The notes under the pieces were generated by a model. It made no database searches and had not been told where the DNA came from. It saw nothing but the letters and a program-made list of their open reading frames with translations. Shown here in pieces: positions 40,001 through 51,800 of a DNA stretch of 64,000 nucleotides. Position 1 is the stretch's first letter. Every line of letters starts with the position of its first letter. Made by a program: the position numbers and the translations under genes. The DNA is from Diprion similis (lineage: Eukaryota > Arthropoda > Insecta > Hymenoptera > Diprionidae): assembly GCF_021155765.1 (NCBI RefSeq), contig NC_060116.1, positions 4,216,001 to 4,280,000 on the forward strand. Reading direction: 5' to 3'.

Positions 40001-43000
40001 AGCTTCAATGACCTCCTCTTTCCCCTTGAACTTGACTTATTATAGCCGTATACCTATACTGATGTATTATCCTTTTGAAACGGGAGTTCCAATCTCTCGA
40101 TTCAATTATATCCTGCGTTCAAATTACTTCATATTTTACCTCAACATATTAATGAAAACCCCGAAAATCTTATCATCGATTTTTAAAAATGAAACATATT
40201 TCAACAAGGGATTTTCAACGCGTGATAAATCTATACTGTTGAATTTTTTTTTACTCGTTTGCTCATTATTGTTATTCTAAAAAATAAAAATTAAAAAAAA
40301 AGTATTTATAAGGAATCTACTAGGTTTTCAACAATTTTGTAAATATTTGAAACGAAACGTCGAAGTGATCAAGCTTTTATTGATCGTTCCGATATTTTGA
40401 AATTTTTTCTTATTTATTCTTGAAGAAATATTTCGAACAAAAAAACTTAAAACGAAAATTTATCGATTTCTTGCCAATCAACTGCGGATTTTTATTTTCC
40501 CATGTCGTAGCATGTTGTTATAGACTCTTATTAAAGGTTCAAACTTGACCTCTTTGCTGCTATACTGCTGTGGCATGAACTGATAATATATTATCCATGA
40601 TACTGCAGAGATGAAATTTATTTAGGAGGATATTTTTCTCGAATTTTTTGAGGTGCAGAATCTTGGGTTGAGCTCAACCCCGTCCCTGCCGACAGGGTGA
40701 CTCCTTTACCGTTCAGCAGCAGCGGGGGAGGCGGCGAAGAGTACCTGCGACTTCTTCGAGAGGCTCAACGCGACTCTACACAGTCTTCGGCGAGGCATTC
40801 ACTAGCTTCTTCGCGCAGGGATACTCCTAGGGACAGGTAAGCCGACTTCCAGCTTCCATTATCCATGTAGAGGGCAGCCTTGACCCTCTAAACTACCTCT
40901 GGCTGCTTGCAGTGCGAGACATGTAGCTGCATGTGTTCCGGTCGATTTCAACGTTGTCGTATATACTTCCAATTGTCCAAGTCCACGTATCTCAATCACG
41001 GAAAAGTGCTTTACAGGCCGATTCTATACACAATTCTAAACAAAAAACACTCCCAAGACATTTTCTTTATTTCTGCGTCAAATGAAAACGTATTGGAGTA
41101 TTTTTGTTCAGAATTGCGTATAGAATGGGGCTGCTAAGCCATTTTTTATATTTCAGATCTGTGGACTTTGGTATTTGATGGTACGTAATACGTCAACGTC
41201 GAATCGATCAGGGCACCACTTGAATCTGCAAGAAATTGGAGAATCTATCTACATGAGAGTTGAAATTGTACATAAAGTTGTGTGAGTGCTGTCGTCTGTC
41301 CTTAGAGATGTCAAATATCGATTACTATGCGCGCTTTGTTTTACCTCGGGACAAGTACTTCCGGTTGTTACAATTGCGCGAAGAGTATACATATATGTAT
41401 AATAATTTTACGTTTCAATTTTCTTTCAAGTGTCTAGTTTATTTTTTTATTTTTTTATTTTTTTCTTGTGATTAAACAGTCTCTTGGATTTATATTTACT
41501 GTTATTGTAGTTATTGACGAAATAAAGTCAGTAATCTTCACACCTTGCCGTCAAAAGTGGCGACTTGTGAGCGGGATTATATCTATATTCGCAAAACTAT
41601 GAGGTATAAAATTAACACATCAGTCACTCATGTTTGGGAAAATTTATATTTATTACCAGTGTTCGTTGTGTACAGAGTATAAAAGATCGCTAAATGATTG
41701 GTCAGATTTTAACGGGAAACTCACCGATTTTTATTCTACGCAAAAGTGTTTATCGGCCTTTGTTTGAAAAAGTTTTTGTACAAAATCAGAGGTCATTCGG
41801 TTCATTCGGTAGTTTGTTTCTATGTTACTCCATGATTAACAACGATCCTGTTGCTCTAAATTTTGCAATATGTCGTTCTGATTTAAAGATGGTTTTTCTA
41901 CTTTCTTTCTAGTCCGAAGAGCCCGCCAAACAGTCCAAATACCGAATTATCGACCGAAGACGAATTCAAAGGAGTTTATATCAACTACAGCTGCAACAAG
42001 GCAAGAAATTGCAATTTGATCTAATAGTTACACGATCTTCATCAATCTCATTGCTTAATATTTGGGGGTTTCGTCAAATCTGAATTCGTTTAACCTAATT
42101 TCGTATTACATCGTTGAAGCTTGCATTATACTATATATAAAATGCACTTTGTATACCATTTTACATGTAAGATTTCATGAAATTCAGAGCATGATTCGAG
42201 AATTTCAAGTCCATACGAAAAATTCGATCCGGACGTTGATCGTCTTTCTCTGAAAACCTGCAGCTGATGCACTCGTTGAACCTGTTTTTAAGGTCGCAAA
42301 AAGTGAGCACGGAAGTAGAAAAGATGAGTCATCCGATACCGTCGACCAATGCAATGAAAGAGAAAGAGGAGAGACGATCGCAGAATCGTATCATTGCGCA
42401 ACATTGTGTCTTCGATAGTTTATTGACACACATATTAATCGGTACATTTCTTGTTATACAAAATACAAAACATCGAGTTTCAGTAATTAACGATAAGCGA
42501 AATTTAACTTTTTTTTTATATTTACCGGATGAAAAACTTTTGTAAACAAGTCGCGGCGATAAGATTCTTTGACTTCGTCTAAGAAAAATAGGGAATCGAT
42601 GATCATCTCATCTCATCATTCAATTGTTTGAAAAATATTACCGAAAAAAAATTACACAATTTGTGAATTGGTAGCACAATTTGGTGCTCTAGAGTGAATG
42701 AATGAAAAATGAACTGATTCGCTTATTCATTAATTATGTTAAATCCTTGACGAGAAAAAAAAGCAATTAAATTATTATGTTAAAAGTTTAAAACCGTCAA
42801 GTTCCTTATAACGTAAACGTGTGTAACATCTCTTCTCTACTTTGTCTACATATCTCCAGAACTACCAAAAGGATTTTGATTATTTATTTTTTTTGTCTTT
42901 TTTTTTTTCTAAGGATAACTTCACGTTCTACCATGTTTTAGGCTATATTTCGTTAAAGTCGGATTAATAGTTTTGGTAACACAACGATATTCGCATGCAA

Positions 43001-46000
43001 AGTCTGAACGGGATCACAGATACAGAAAGTCTTAAGAATGTTTCGAGGTCTCGATGAACTTTACAAAAAAGTCTATTGCTTATAGTTTTGCCAGAATAAG
43101 ATACATCTGAAAATATTTACCGGCGGAGCTGCAACCGGCTGCTGTTTAATACATATTTATACTTATACGATTATACATATAGATATTAGTTTAATAATAC
43201 ACGTGTACTCATACGCCACTGGCGTGAGTCTCCTTTGCTACACATAACGCTGCGTGTTGTGATTGTTGGTTTTGCGCGTGGCCGGTTTTCTAGCGTTTTG
43301 CTGGTGTGTTGTGTGTGACATGACGCCACGCCGTAACGGGCACGTATCAAGGCCGCCAAGAGAGTCTCGTGTAATCTCTCTCCTTGGCAACTCGAATCTT
43401 CTTGATGACGAACGAACGGCTCATGTTAACTCCGAGACTGTTCGGCCATTGTTTGATTTTTAATTACTTCTTTGATTTAAAGTTGTTTTTTTTTTAATCT
43501 TTTTTCCTTGCTCGATCTACTTTCTTCCCTGTGTAATTATTTTCATTTTCACCGTACGAGATCTTTGTAATAATTAGCCACTTTTACTTGTTATGTTTTT
43601 CGCAAGAGTATATAATAAACTTATAAACGATTAACAATTGATCGATTATTACTGTTATTCGTATATTTTCTTAAATTGTATGACAAAATTTAAATACCTG
43701 TGAACTAAATGAAGAAAAAATCATATTTACAAGTAACGTTATATTTGTTCTTACCAAGTGAGTGTAAAAGTAGCAAGAAATTGACAAGGTTACTCACTTG
43801 GAAGTTATATTGAAAGATTTTAAATACTTCATATGATATATTCAGGTATACATAGATATTATACATTCTCTTATGGAAGAGGGGAATTTAACTCTTCGAT
43901 TGCGTCATAACCAGTTTTGAATTTGATTTACTCAGAAAAGAGCTTCTCGTGTCATGATAATATGAAGCTCACTAACTTCAAGGGTTACGTCTTCTCTTTT
44001 TCTCTTCTCTAAATGTAAAAAACTCAACGTCTTTCTGTCTGTCTGTCGTTATGTTAGCTTATAACTCCACAACTATTGCCGTCTAAAGACTTTATACCGT
44101 AATATTGAACTTGGCGGTATAAAGCATCACTTTGCGAAACCAAAGCAGCCACCAAAGAAGTACTTTTCATGCCTGTACCATAAATATAGACTTTCTTCTT
44201 TCATAAAACCAAAAAACAGTTCGACTTTTTGTTAAATATCTTCCTGACGTTTGTTGAAATAAATAACAAACAACAATGATTATTGTTGCGGGGGATCCTG
44301 ACTAGATGTTTCACGAATATATGTACAGCAATTTTCATTAATAGGTTCTCAGTGACTCACTATTTCTTTTCAATCAAAACTGAAACAAGTTTTCTTTATA
44401 TCGAAAATTTACGCATCTATGATCAACGTATCGTTTTTTTCTCGTGTTATTTTGGTCACTAGTCATTGACACATAAAATTTGATTAGAAAGGAATCTCGG
44501 TCCAGTTTCGATTCCAAAAAATAACAAGCTACTCAGAACCTATTAATGAACATTACTGTATCTATAATAATGAATTATCCACCCAAATACACACGGATAA
44601 AAGACACGTAATCCTGACTTCATAGATATTGACTATAGAGTTGTCCTCCTTACTCGATCATTGGCATGATTTTGTTAATTACATCTCGCAGCCAATGTAA
44701 AAATTTTCGGGGACAAACGGTTGACTAACTGTGAGCCAGGAAATCCGCAGACTTATTACTTATCAATTGCTACAATTCGCACACGTCGAGTGATGTGTTT
44801 ATATATTTATATCGTCTTAGTTGCGCATAAAAACTCGGATGCAGTTTAAAATTTATTTGTTTCAATTCGTTTTTCTCCAAAACTGAAACTTGCTATACCG
44901 GATGTATGGCGTTTGGTAAAAATATGTATTCCTCACAAAATATTGACTCCGTTCCAATTCCTGACTCGGCATATACGCACATACCATATAGTTGTAACGG
45001 CAATTTTGTAAATATAACTCGGAAGAGAAAGATAAAATCATATTGCAAGAGATAAAATTAAAAAGTTTGTCTTTGTATTGCTTCACTTCTGTTTTTATTT
45101 TTCACTCAGGTTATTCACACGTATGTGTAAAAATATGATGGTCTAAATTAACGCTCTTCGAGAAGTTTCTTTTTTTTTCCATTATTACGTAGCATTCAAC
45201 TTGTTGAATTATAATTATATGACCGCCGCTTAAGAATTCCGGAAGAGATAGACATTTTCTTTCAGGATCGCTCATTTACACGCACTTATGTACAGCGTTT
45301 TTTATCCTATAATTATAAAAGTTCTGCATACGATGTAATCGAATTCGTACACGGACTTTCACTGACAACTTCAATCGAAGGACGTAATTACATAAAAATT
45401 CATTCCTTCTAAAAGAACAATGATCTGAAAAAGTTTGCACTTGGAATAAATAACTCAAGAACTTCATCTATTTATGCACTATCTAGTTCTTTTATTTTGA
45501 CGTTTAAACAAGACTTTTTCCCGCTCTTTTCGCCTTTTTTCTACTCCTCCGTATACATCCATTGCTCTATTTATACCTCCTACATTAAAACGGCTATCTC
45601 CAAGGCTCTCGAAGGTTACATGAAACGACTAATTTGTCCAATGATATCCGTTATCCGTCCACGCACTTTTCTTTTTTATTTATATTGCACAGCGTCAGTG
45701 CCGCATTGTTTTCGGTTGGTTAAACAGACAACCGGAAGTCGACGCGCTTGATGATTTGAATTTAAGTTATTCGCGAGCAACGTTGTTGTTACCTTCGCGT
45801 CATTTTTAATATTCTCTAACGCACACCCCAAGGCTTGCTGAATAGATAACAGATTGTGCATCGAATTAACGAGAGACTCATATTTATACGGAAGTTTTTA
45901 CTTCAAATATAGAAACGATTCGAACAGTATCATCGTTGATAAATATTTTGCCCTAAAAACGTTATCACTTCCAAATATTATATAGTTTTCGGTTACTTCC

Positions 46001-48879
46001 TTAGTATGTACCCAAAATACATATATTTACGTCCTACTACACTTTTGTACGGCTTTTGTTGATGTTTTTATATTCTTATGTAGGCGTCTCGAAATTTTGG
46101 GGCTAGTTATATAGACGTGTCGTTTAACTGTTTCCGCTACTCGGTCACCTCATGCGAACCATGAAAAGCGAAACAGAAATAACTCTAGAAATGTAGACCG
46201 ATTGGCAAGCGCGGGGGGAAAATTCTTGCCTACGTATTCATTTACATCTGGGCATCATTCCAGTAAATGAGACACACACGTGTGCCGTGATCATCTCTAC
46301 TATATATAAACATCGTAATATAATTATATACATATATCAGCACAATATAGTTTGTAGATATTAATTGTAAGTGCATCCTTCTCTTATACGTGCTCGATTA
46401 TTTATTTCACCTTTTAATTCTGCGTTCAATTTATTTCGAACTTGTATATGAAACTGCGTTTTAATATATTAGACACGCAGGATCTATAGCAGACTAAAAA
46501 TATAACTTGATTTTTAATTGTAAATCCGATAAGTGTATTCGTCTCTCTGCAACTGACATGCAAGTGAGATGTTTTGAGAAGAACGTCACTGTTTATGACG
46601 CGAAAAAAATACTTGAGAAACTTGGGAAGCAGCTTGTTGCTATTGTTGTTGTTGTTGTTCATTTTCTTCGCAATATCTTTTGTATCATTCGTCGCAGATC
46701 TCTAACGACGTACGATATTCATCTTTATCAGGCAACCACTTTAATTGACAATAAATGAGTGGAAAATTTTACTGCCAAATTGGGCAATACTTTGATATGG
46801 GAAGAAACATTGGGTTTGTGTTGCATGACAAAAGTTATTTTTAATTATCTTACGGTCGCAAAGCACCATCAAAGTGGTAATACGAGATTTGTTAGTGGCT
46901 CAAGCTGTGATTCAACGTACTTTTTACTGCGTCGCATCGTTTTCCGAGGTGACTCTCTTCGTCTTCAACCTGCTTTTCACGTGTGACTAAAATATATGTG
47001 AAATTCTCTTTGTTCTTACGCGTTCTCAAATGTGCCTTTAATTATTTTATTTTTCAAATTTATTTTTATTTTCATCTTTTGCTTCCCCCATGTTTGTTTG
47101 GAATTTTACCAAATCTCATAAATCGTATATTTACACAAAACTTTCTAATTTGAATCACTTAAAGACGGACAAAACAATATGCAATTATATATACGAATAT
47201 CATACAATAACTTATACCTATAACTCACGCAGGTATCATCATAATATTGTATCGTGAAGTTAAATCAGTGTACGCGCATTCTCGCGGTAGAGATAACTGC
47301 TGTATCAATTATTGATCGAACGGGTGACCAAACAAAGAATTTTAAATGTATTCGTCATTTATTTTTCCTCTTTTGTTATTATTGAACTTGAAGATAATTC
47401 AGTATGGCCACTTTATAGTAAGGTAAAAATTTGTAGCAACGAATAAACGGTTCTATACATTAATATTACCGTTTACATACACCTATATCGAATGACCAAA
47501 TGCAAGTTACACTGCAATAAAAAAGTTAGATTCAAAATAACATTTATTTCAATAGTCCTTTAGTGAATAATTTGTTAATTCAGAAAAATATTTGGTTGTT
47601 CCGACAGACAAATTTTATTTTAAACAAACTTTTCTTGCTGCAAATAACCATTTGCAATGATTATATGTCTGCTAACGACTATTGGAATAAATATTCTCTT
47701 GGATACAACTATTTTTTTTATTTCAGTGTAGTGTTACGGATATGAAAATCTTATTCAATAAACAAACGTCTCTACAATCTTATCTTACACGTTTACCTAG
47801 TCGTCATAATTCAAAACAATCCTGCTGATCATTTAAAGAATATGGAATCGTGAGACACGATAATACTGTTTCCTTCAACTTTGTACTTTGCAAGTTCTTG
47901 ATGTAGTTGACGACGAGGTGCAATAAATATTAATTCATCCGCACATAAAAGCAAAATTGTTGAATTTTATTTCAAGCCTAGTCAACCACTTCAAATCTTC
48001 TCGATTTACTAAAGAAGTATAATTTATTTCAGGATGGGGAATTAGTGGACAAAAATACCGACTGGATTTATGAGTGGAGTTCTCGTCCTGACCAGGCACC
48101 ACCGAAGTAATGTTCTAAACTAATCTTAAATTGATTATGCAGTAATATTAATATTACTTAAACTGTCAAATATACGAAATAGTAATTAGAGTAGAAATTC
48201 AGAAACTCTAATTTAATTTCCATCCGATTACGTTCGAATTGCAATTAAATGCAAATGTATCTGACCTTCTGTTTGCTGATACCAAATAGTCCTGCGTACT
48301 TTTCCTAATTTCTCTTTTTGTTTTACTTTCTTTCTCAAAAGGGACTGGAAATTCAAGCACCCTCTAGGAGTGACCAAGAGGAAAACGTACAGCATTCGAA
48401 CAGCTAAGGTTGGAAAGAATGGACTTTTTTCTAAGGAAGTTCTCTACACACTATTTCTCACCAACTTTCTGTCCCTTTTAATTGGCACCGGCTTCGGGTA
48501 AGACTTAAATTTAGTGTTGATGGACTTTGTTATTACTCTATTTTCACTTCAACAAACCCATAAATATTTATTGATGAAAATATTTTACTCATCCAGGGAA
48601 TTCAATCCCTTGATAATGTCAAATTGTGTTAAAGCTAGAGCTTTTCTCGATACACATGATACAAATTTTAAACTACTTCAAATTGATTTCATTCTGGATT
48701 AATAATTGCAATAAACAATAGCTATAAAATTGGAGTCAAAGCTAGTTAACAAAATTTCTGAATTATTTGATTATTCCAATAATTGAAAAATGAATATGAA
48801 TTGATTTAAATTTTCTTTACCCTCCAGAGTCTGGCTTACTAGACGAGGACTCATGGTCCCTCGCATAACGATCGAGTGA
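26918..48879 (+). CDS. BNIP3: BNIP3-family mitophagy receptor (complete, 6 coding exons, 196 aa)
   Basis: BNIP3 is a tail-anchored outer-mitochondrial-membrane protein that recruits Atg8/LC3 for mitophagy and can promote cell death. Exons: 26918-26960, 40659-40836, 41913-42000, 48033-48106, 48342-48497 and 48828-48879 (TGA). The sum is 591 nt with consistent phases. Residues 17-20 (WVEL in ESWVEL) are the LC3-interacting motif. Residues 66-90 are Ser/Pro-rich (DSPKSPPNSPNTEL). Residues 113-135 carry the family core DWIYEWSSRP..PPKDWKFKHP. Residues 161-184 are the C-terminal transmembrane segment, LYTLFLTNFLSLLIGTGFGV, followed by RR and a short intermembrane-space tail. The dimer motif keeps Ser172, Gly176 and Gly180, but position 173 is Leu where human BNIP3 has His, and 184 is Thr. 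Intron 3 appears to use a GC donor (AACAAG|GCAAGA). An unseen in-frame exon within the 6 kb third intron is possible. Confidence 0.9.
29046..29672. repeat. 19-mer present three times at about 300 bp spacing (two direct, one inverted)
   Basis: ACTCTCTCAATAGGGCCGC is at 29351-29369, its exact reverse complement at 29654-29672, and a one-mismatch direct copy (AATAAGGCC) at 29046-29064. The spacing is 305 and 303 bp. The inner pair brackets 322 bp with a 22-A run in the middle (29449-29470), like a short inverted-repeat element. No target-site duplication is evident. Confidence 0.6.
35158..35163 (-). terminator. Candidate poly(A) signal of the antisense ORF
   Basis: TTTATT on the plus strand is AATAAA on the minus strand, 50 nt downstream of the stop of the 104-codon ORF. 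Confidence 0.35.
35213..35527 (-). CDS. Unrecognised single-exon 104-aa ORF nested antisense in BNIP3 intron 1
   Basis: The frame opens with ATG at 35527 immediately after an in-frame TAA and closes with TAA at 35213-35215. The predicted protein is hydrophilic and mixed in charge and has no signal peptide or membrane segment. It starts MSFKRKSMPKLYHC, has a central YDELDNCEVICTRDYVKID, and then an Arg-rich DMRRLRELVESDTRRLRLIV followed by a Lys-rich end. The balanced composition, without the Ile/Phe/Tyr/Asn excess of chance ORFs nearby, suggests a real or recently real coding sequence. A poly(A) signal follows at 50 nt. It lies about 210 bp from an inverted-repeat element, so a transposon or retrocopy origin is possible. 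I do not recognise any family. Confidence 0.45.
   Translation of the reverse strand: MSFKRKSMPKLYHCSSKGLKFEGNNYVELPSSNYKITKETAHFYDELDNCEVICTRDYVKIDMRRLRELVESDTRRLRLIVTHNSKDKVKIPPSSRFCEKSKMG
35735..36265. mobile_element. 531 bp MITE-like element with long terminal inverted repeats
   Basis: The two ends, read inward, share about 115 bp at roughly 90% identity. They start GTCTCGT and continue through ACAAAATGTTAGTTTTTGAT, then AAGAGCCCACTCCAAAGGAC and AAGAGGTCGCTCCA. TTGA flanks both sides (35731-35734 and 36266-36269), consistent with a 4 bp target-site duplication. No coding capacity is visible, so it would be a non-autonomous DNA element. The superfamily is unassigned. A 22-A run follows the right flank. 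Confidence 0.85.
39434..39506 (+). tRNA. tRNA-Lys (anticodon CTT)
   Basis: A 73 nt cloverleaf: acceptor GCCCGGC paired with GTTGGGC, D-loop with AGCTCAGTCGGTAGAGC (A box), anticodon arm GAGACTCTTAATCTC with CTT, and T arm GTGGGTTCGAGCCCCAC (B box), ending in discriminator G. There is no intron and all stems pair. It is located inside BNIP3 intron 1 on the same strand. It looks intact and functional. Confidence 0.97.
39634..39723. repeat. Fold-back (90 bp hairpin) downstream of the tRNA
   Basis: The arms 39634-39670 and 39687-39723 are inverted complements at 30 of 37 positions, perfect for the 11 bases next to the 16 nt loop (TTCTGATTGGT / ACCAATCAGAA). Several mismatches would be G-U pairs in RNA. 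It could be a MITE relic or a pre-miRNA-like hairpin. Confidence 0.65.
41157..41180 (+). other. Candidate 24-nt microexon of BNIP3 that would introduce a stop
   Basis: A strong acceptor (TTTTTTATATTTCAG) precedes and a strong donor (GATG|GTACGT) follows 24 nt between BNIP3 exons 2 and 3. Joined to exon 2 it reads SVDFGI then TGA, so inclusion would truncate BNIP3 after about residue 80. Direct splicing of exon 2 to exon 3 gives the conserved protein. A regulated poison exon or a fortuitous site pair are both possible. Confidence 0.35.
42001..48032 (+). other. BNIP3 intron 3 (6.0 kb)
   Basis: Begins GCAAGA and ends TTATTTCAG. No conserved coding feature was found. A G+C-richer patch at 43190-43460 contains a short frame starting MTPRRNGHVSRPPRESR that I could not assign. 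A CCAAGTGAGT / ACTCACTTGG hairpin sits at 43754-43801. A TTG-triplet run lies near 46637-46658. Other frames look random. Confidence 0.55.
43754..43801. repeat. Short perfect hairpin
   Basis: CCAAGTGAGT at 43754-43763 and its exact inverse at 43792-43801, with a 28 nt loop. It is short enough to be chance. Confidence 0.4.
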
Positions 48880-51800
48880 AAACAACGATTGAGAAGAGGA
48901 AGTACGATATCGAGAACAAAGTATGGCAATATTGTTAGCAATGGGACGAATAATGCTGGTTAATGGAACGCAAGAAAGACTGATGCTGGGAGTCGGCAAT
49001 ATGCCTAAACACACACATACACGAAACTATTATTTGCATGATTAATTACAATTGAAACTGCAATTCTAATTAATAACTATACAATTTAATTCTTAAATAA
49101 TGATATGACTATGGATTAAGTTAGGAGATTTATTTGAGAGATGAAAAAGTGACGAAAAAAATATTCGCTTTGTTACCTTGGCTGCAAAGTGAAAGAGAAA
49201 GAAAAAAAGAAGGAGAGAGAGAAAGAAAAAACCTGTCCATTTTATACCATTTCTAATGCATACATATGTTTCTGTCTACGATAGATTATTATAGATCTAG
49301 CTTGGATAGTATTTATCTATAACTTACTAAGTATTAGGGATTTATATCCCTGACACAGGGGAAACTATACATATATTCCATGTGAGTTTGATGGATTATT
49401 GTCAAAATACTATAAACACATGATACTGATTGAATTTCAAGATGCGATTGGTCTGTATGTTGTGTTTGTCAACATTCAGATTCATTCATGACATGTCTGA
49501 TAAATTCTGTCTAGAAAATACTGACCATAATGCGTGTTCTTCTCTGCTTTTATGTACAATCTTTCACACATGTGATGATATGATTTGTAGTGCTTTCTAA
49601 TACTTTTATGAACTCAAACATAAAAGCATTTAAAATCCAAATTCGTTCTATTATTTTACTGCAGCTAGGCCGCATCCATAAAAATAATAAATACATTGAA
49701 TGAATTCTGCATAAAACAATCATTTCCAACATGTGACGACTGTTGAATGCAACATTTCTTGCTCACACCGGGCTCAGTATAGTCTTAAAATAGCAAATGT
49801 ATAGTTTGATGAGATATCGGCTGATAATTACCAACTTTAATCAGATTATGATTACTTGAAAACTAATTGACTACTACAACGAGCCTGAAATATTTAAATT
49901 CCTAATCTCCAATAACGGGTTAGGGAATTGCAAAAGATATTAATGGTTTCAAAATCATACTTACAGCTCTGCGTAATTTGAATAACGCTCAAACTTCTAT
50001 CAACGACATATTTCAATTTATGCTGGAACGGAACGTCTATTTAGTAAGAGTAATACCATCTGCGTTTCATTTCACTTCAAATCCAGATTTGTAAAATATT
50101 CTGATAATATTTTCCTCTATCCCTCAAATATATATTTATCTAAGTTGTATTTAACGATTTCAAATGGGCAATCTTAACATTGCTCGAAATATTTGGAATT
50201 GTCTTAACAATGCTATAGTTATGTTTTCTACTTTAAAAAATTAAAATATCATTGTACATTTATTTGCGAGGCGTTAAAAATTATTTGAATATCTATCCTA
50301 TAATTATTACTATTAAATATATGTTTAACTGTTTGTAGTTGCTCTGAAATAAATTTTGTAAATTTATCAACAATTAATCTACAATATTCATCATTCGATA
50401 TGTGTGTGTGTCGCATATAATCAAGAAACTGTTTTTTCACTCATCTTTATGGATTTGTAAATTTACTTACTTTAATGGCTATTTTCGTCCATACCAAAAG
50501 ATTTCTTTACGTCACAGCTGGGTAATCATGAAACTTTCATATACGATCGTATTGCATGTATGTACATACGTCGTCAATGCAGCCAAAAATATAAAGCGGT
50601 TGATAATCGATAGTAAACATGTGTACCTCGGTAAGTCGGCACAGAGCAACTGTTAGGCAGAACTTTAAATACAATTGGATAATAGTAAATTGTAGCAGAT
50701 GGCAACAACAGAATGATTAGCAAGCAAATTGAATCTCATGAAATGAAAACAGGGACTTTGTAACACATGTGTATCGAAACGTCAATTATTCGGTTTTACA
50801 TTATAACTTTAACATAAAGAATTGGAGTGAAAAACGAATGAGGATAATACTAGAAATCCAAGCTTTAGGATCATCCAGTGAGTTTAACGCCTTGCAGTTG
50901 GTGCGTGAAAATAAAATCGAACTGTATGCTGCAGGTGTTGAGACTTGGTAAGCTTTGAATAATATTAATTTCTCGACGGTCTGATAGTCCTCAGTATTCT
51001 TACCCCCAAAAATTTTAATATCTGCCAAAACTTGTGTGTCAATACACTCACACGTTGAATACAGCTTGAACGGTGCTCACAGAGAAGATTCTTAGAATAG
51101 TAATAACTGTTCTTCTCTTACATGATCTAGCGATAACATAGAATCGATATTATGTAGTTATATTTTTAATTTCCGAGCGAAACATTGCTAGTGTTTTGAT
51201 AGACTATTGGAACCTGCTACTGGAACCAAAGTGAAAAATTTCTTATAGCATAATAATTCATTGGAATAACGACAGTTTTATTCATCATCGTCATTATTGA
51301 AAAGTGAAGATTGAAAATGAAAAAGTTCGATATTTCGCTGACATCCTCAATTCACCATTGAACGATGAACTTTGAAGATCAAGGAATACGTATGTCAGTT
51401 TTTCGTATGAACTTAGTATGTATGGCATGAATAAGTAAATATCAGGTAATTTTTGTCATTTCAATTTAATACCAATAAGTCAATATATCGAATATCTGGC
51501 AGTATTGTGCCATTTATAATGAGTTAACTGTACAACGACGATATGCAGGATCTTCAGAAAAAAGTATTTTATAAAGCTTTGGGAGTTGATTAGACGTATG
51601 AAATAAACTATATTCATATGTATGCTGTTTATATACACATACATACATACATAAATATATATACACATATATGCATGTATGTACGTATATATATTTATAA
51701 TAACGATAGTAGACAGATGTACATATTTAGGCTGCATACAACACACGCCTAAGCTTATCAATAATTTTTAGTATATAGTCTACAAATACTTCTATATAAG

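Larger units (their letters stand above)
26961..40658 (+). other. BNIP3 intron 1 (13.7 kb)
   Basis: Donor GGTG|GTGAGT and acceptor GGTGCAG. The intron is AT-rich and scattered with short CpG-richer patches. It holds several items annotated separately: a thrice-repeated 19-mer at 29046-29672, an antisense ORF at 35213-35527, an inverted-repeat element at 35735-36265, tRNA-Lys at 39434-39506 and a fold-back at 39634-39723. Simple repeats are an A-run at 28266-28290, CT at 30332-30352, TA at 31794-31827, 32444-32460, 33500-33519 and 34037-34064, and TC at 34900-34920. Other open frames of 60-146 codons look random. Its size suggests room for enhancers, which cannot be read directly. Confidence 0.7.

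Noticed and set aside
42286-42420. Possible extra BNIP3 exon reading VAKSEHGSRKDESSD after a TTTTTAAG acceptor
   Set aside because: Phase 0 and acidic-Ser composition fit the variable region before the WSSRP core, but the acceptor is weak and no usable donor exists before the frame reaches a stop.
43321-43463. Short Arg-rich frame (MTPRRNGHV...) in a G+C-richer patch of BNIP3 intron 3
   Set aside because: Only 47 codons from the ATG, no splice sites that connect it to BNIP3, and no known family.
43754-43801. Ten-base hairpin as a regulatory RNA structure
   Set aside because: The arms are too short for confidence in a 64 kb AT-rich window. Listed only as a repeat.
50769-50951. 60-codon frame ending near a GTAAGC donor-like site
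   Set aside because: No partner exon or family, and flanked by 3' UTR-type DNA of two convergent genes.
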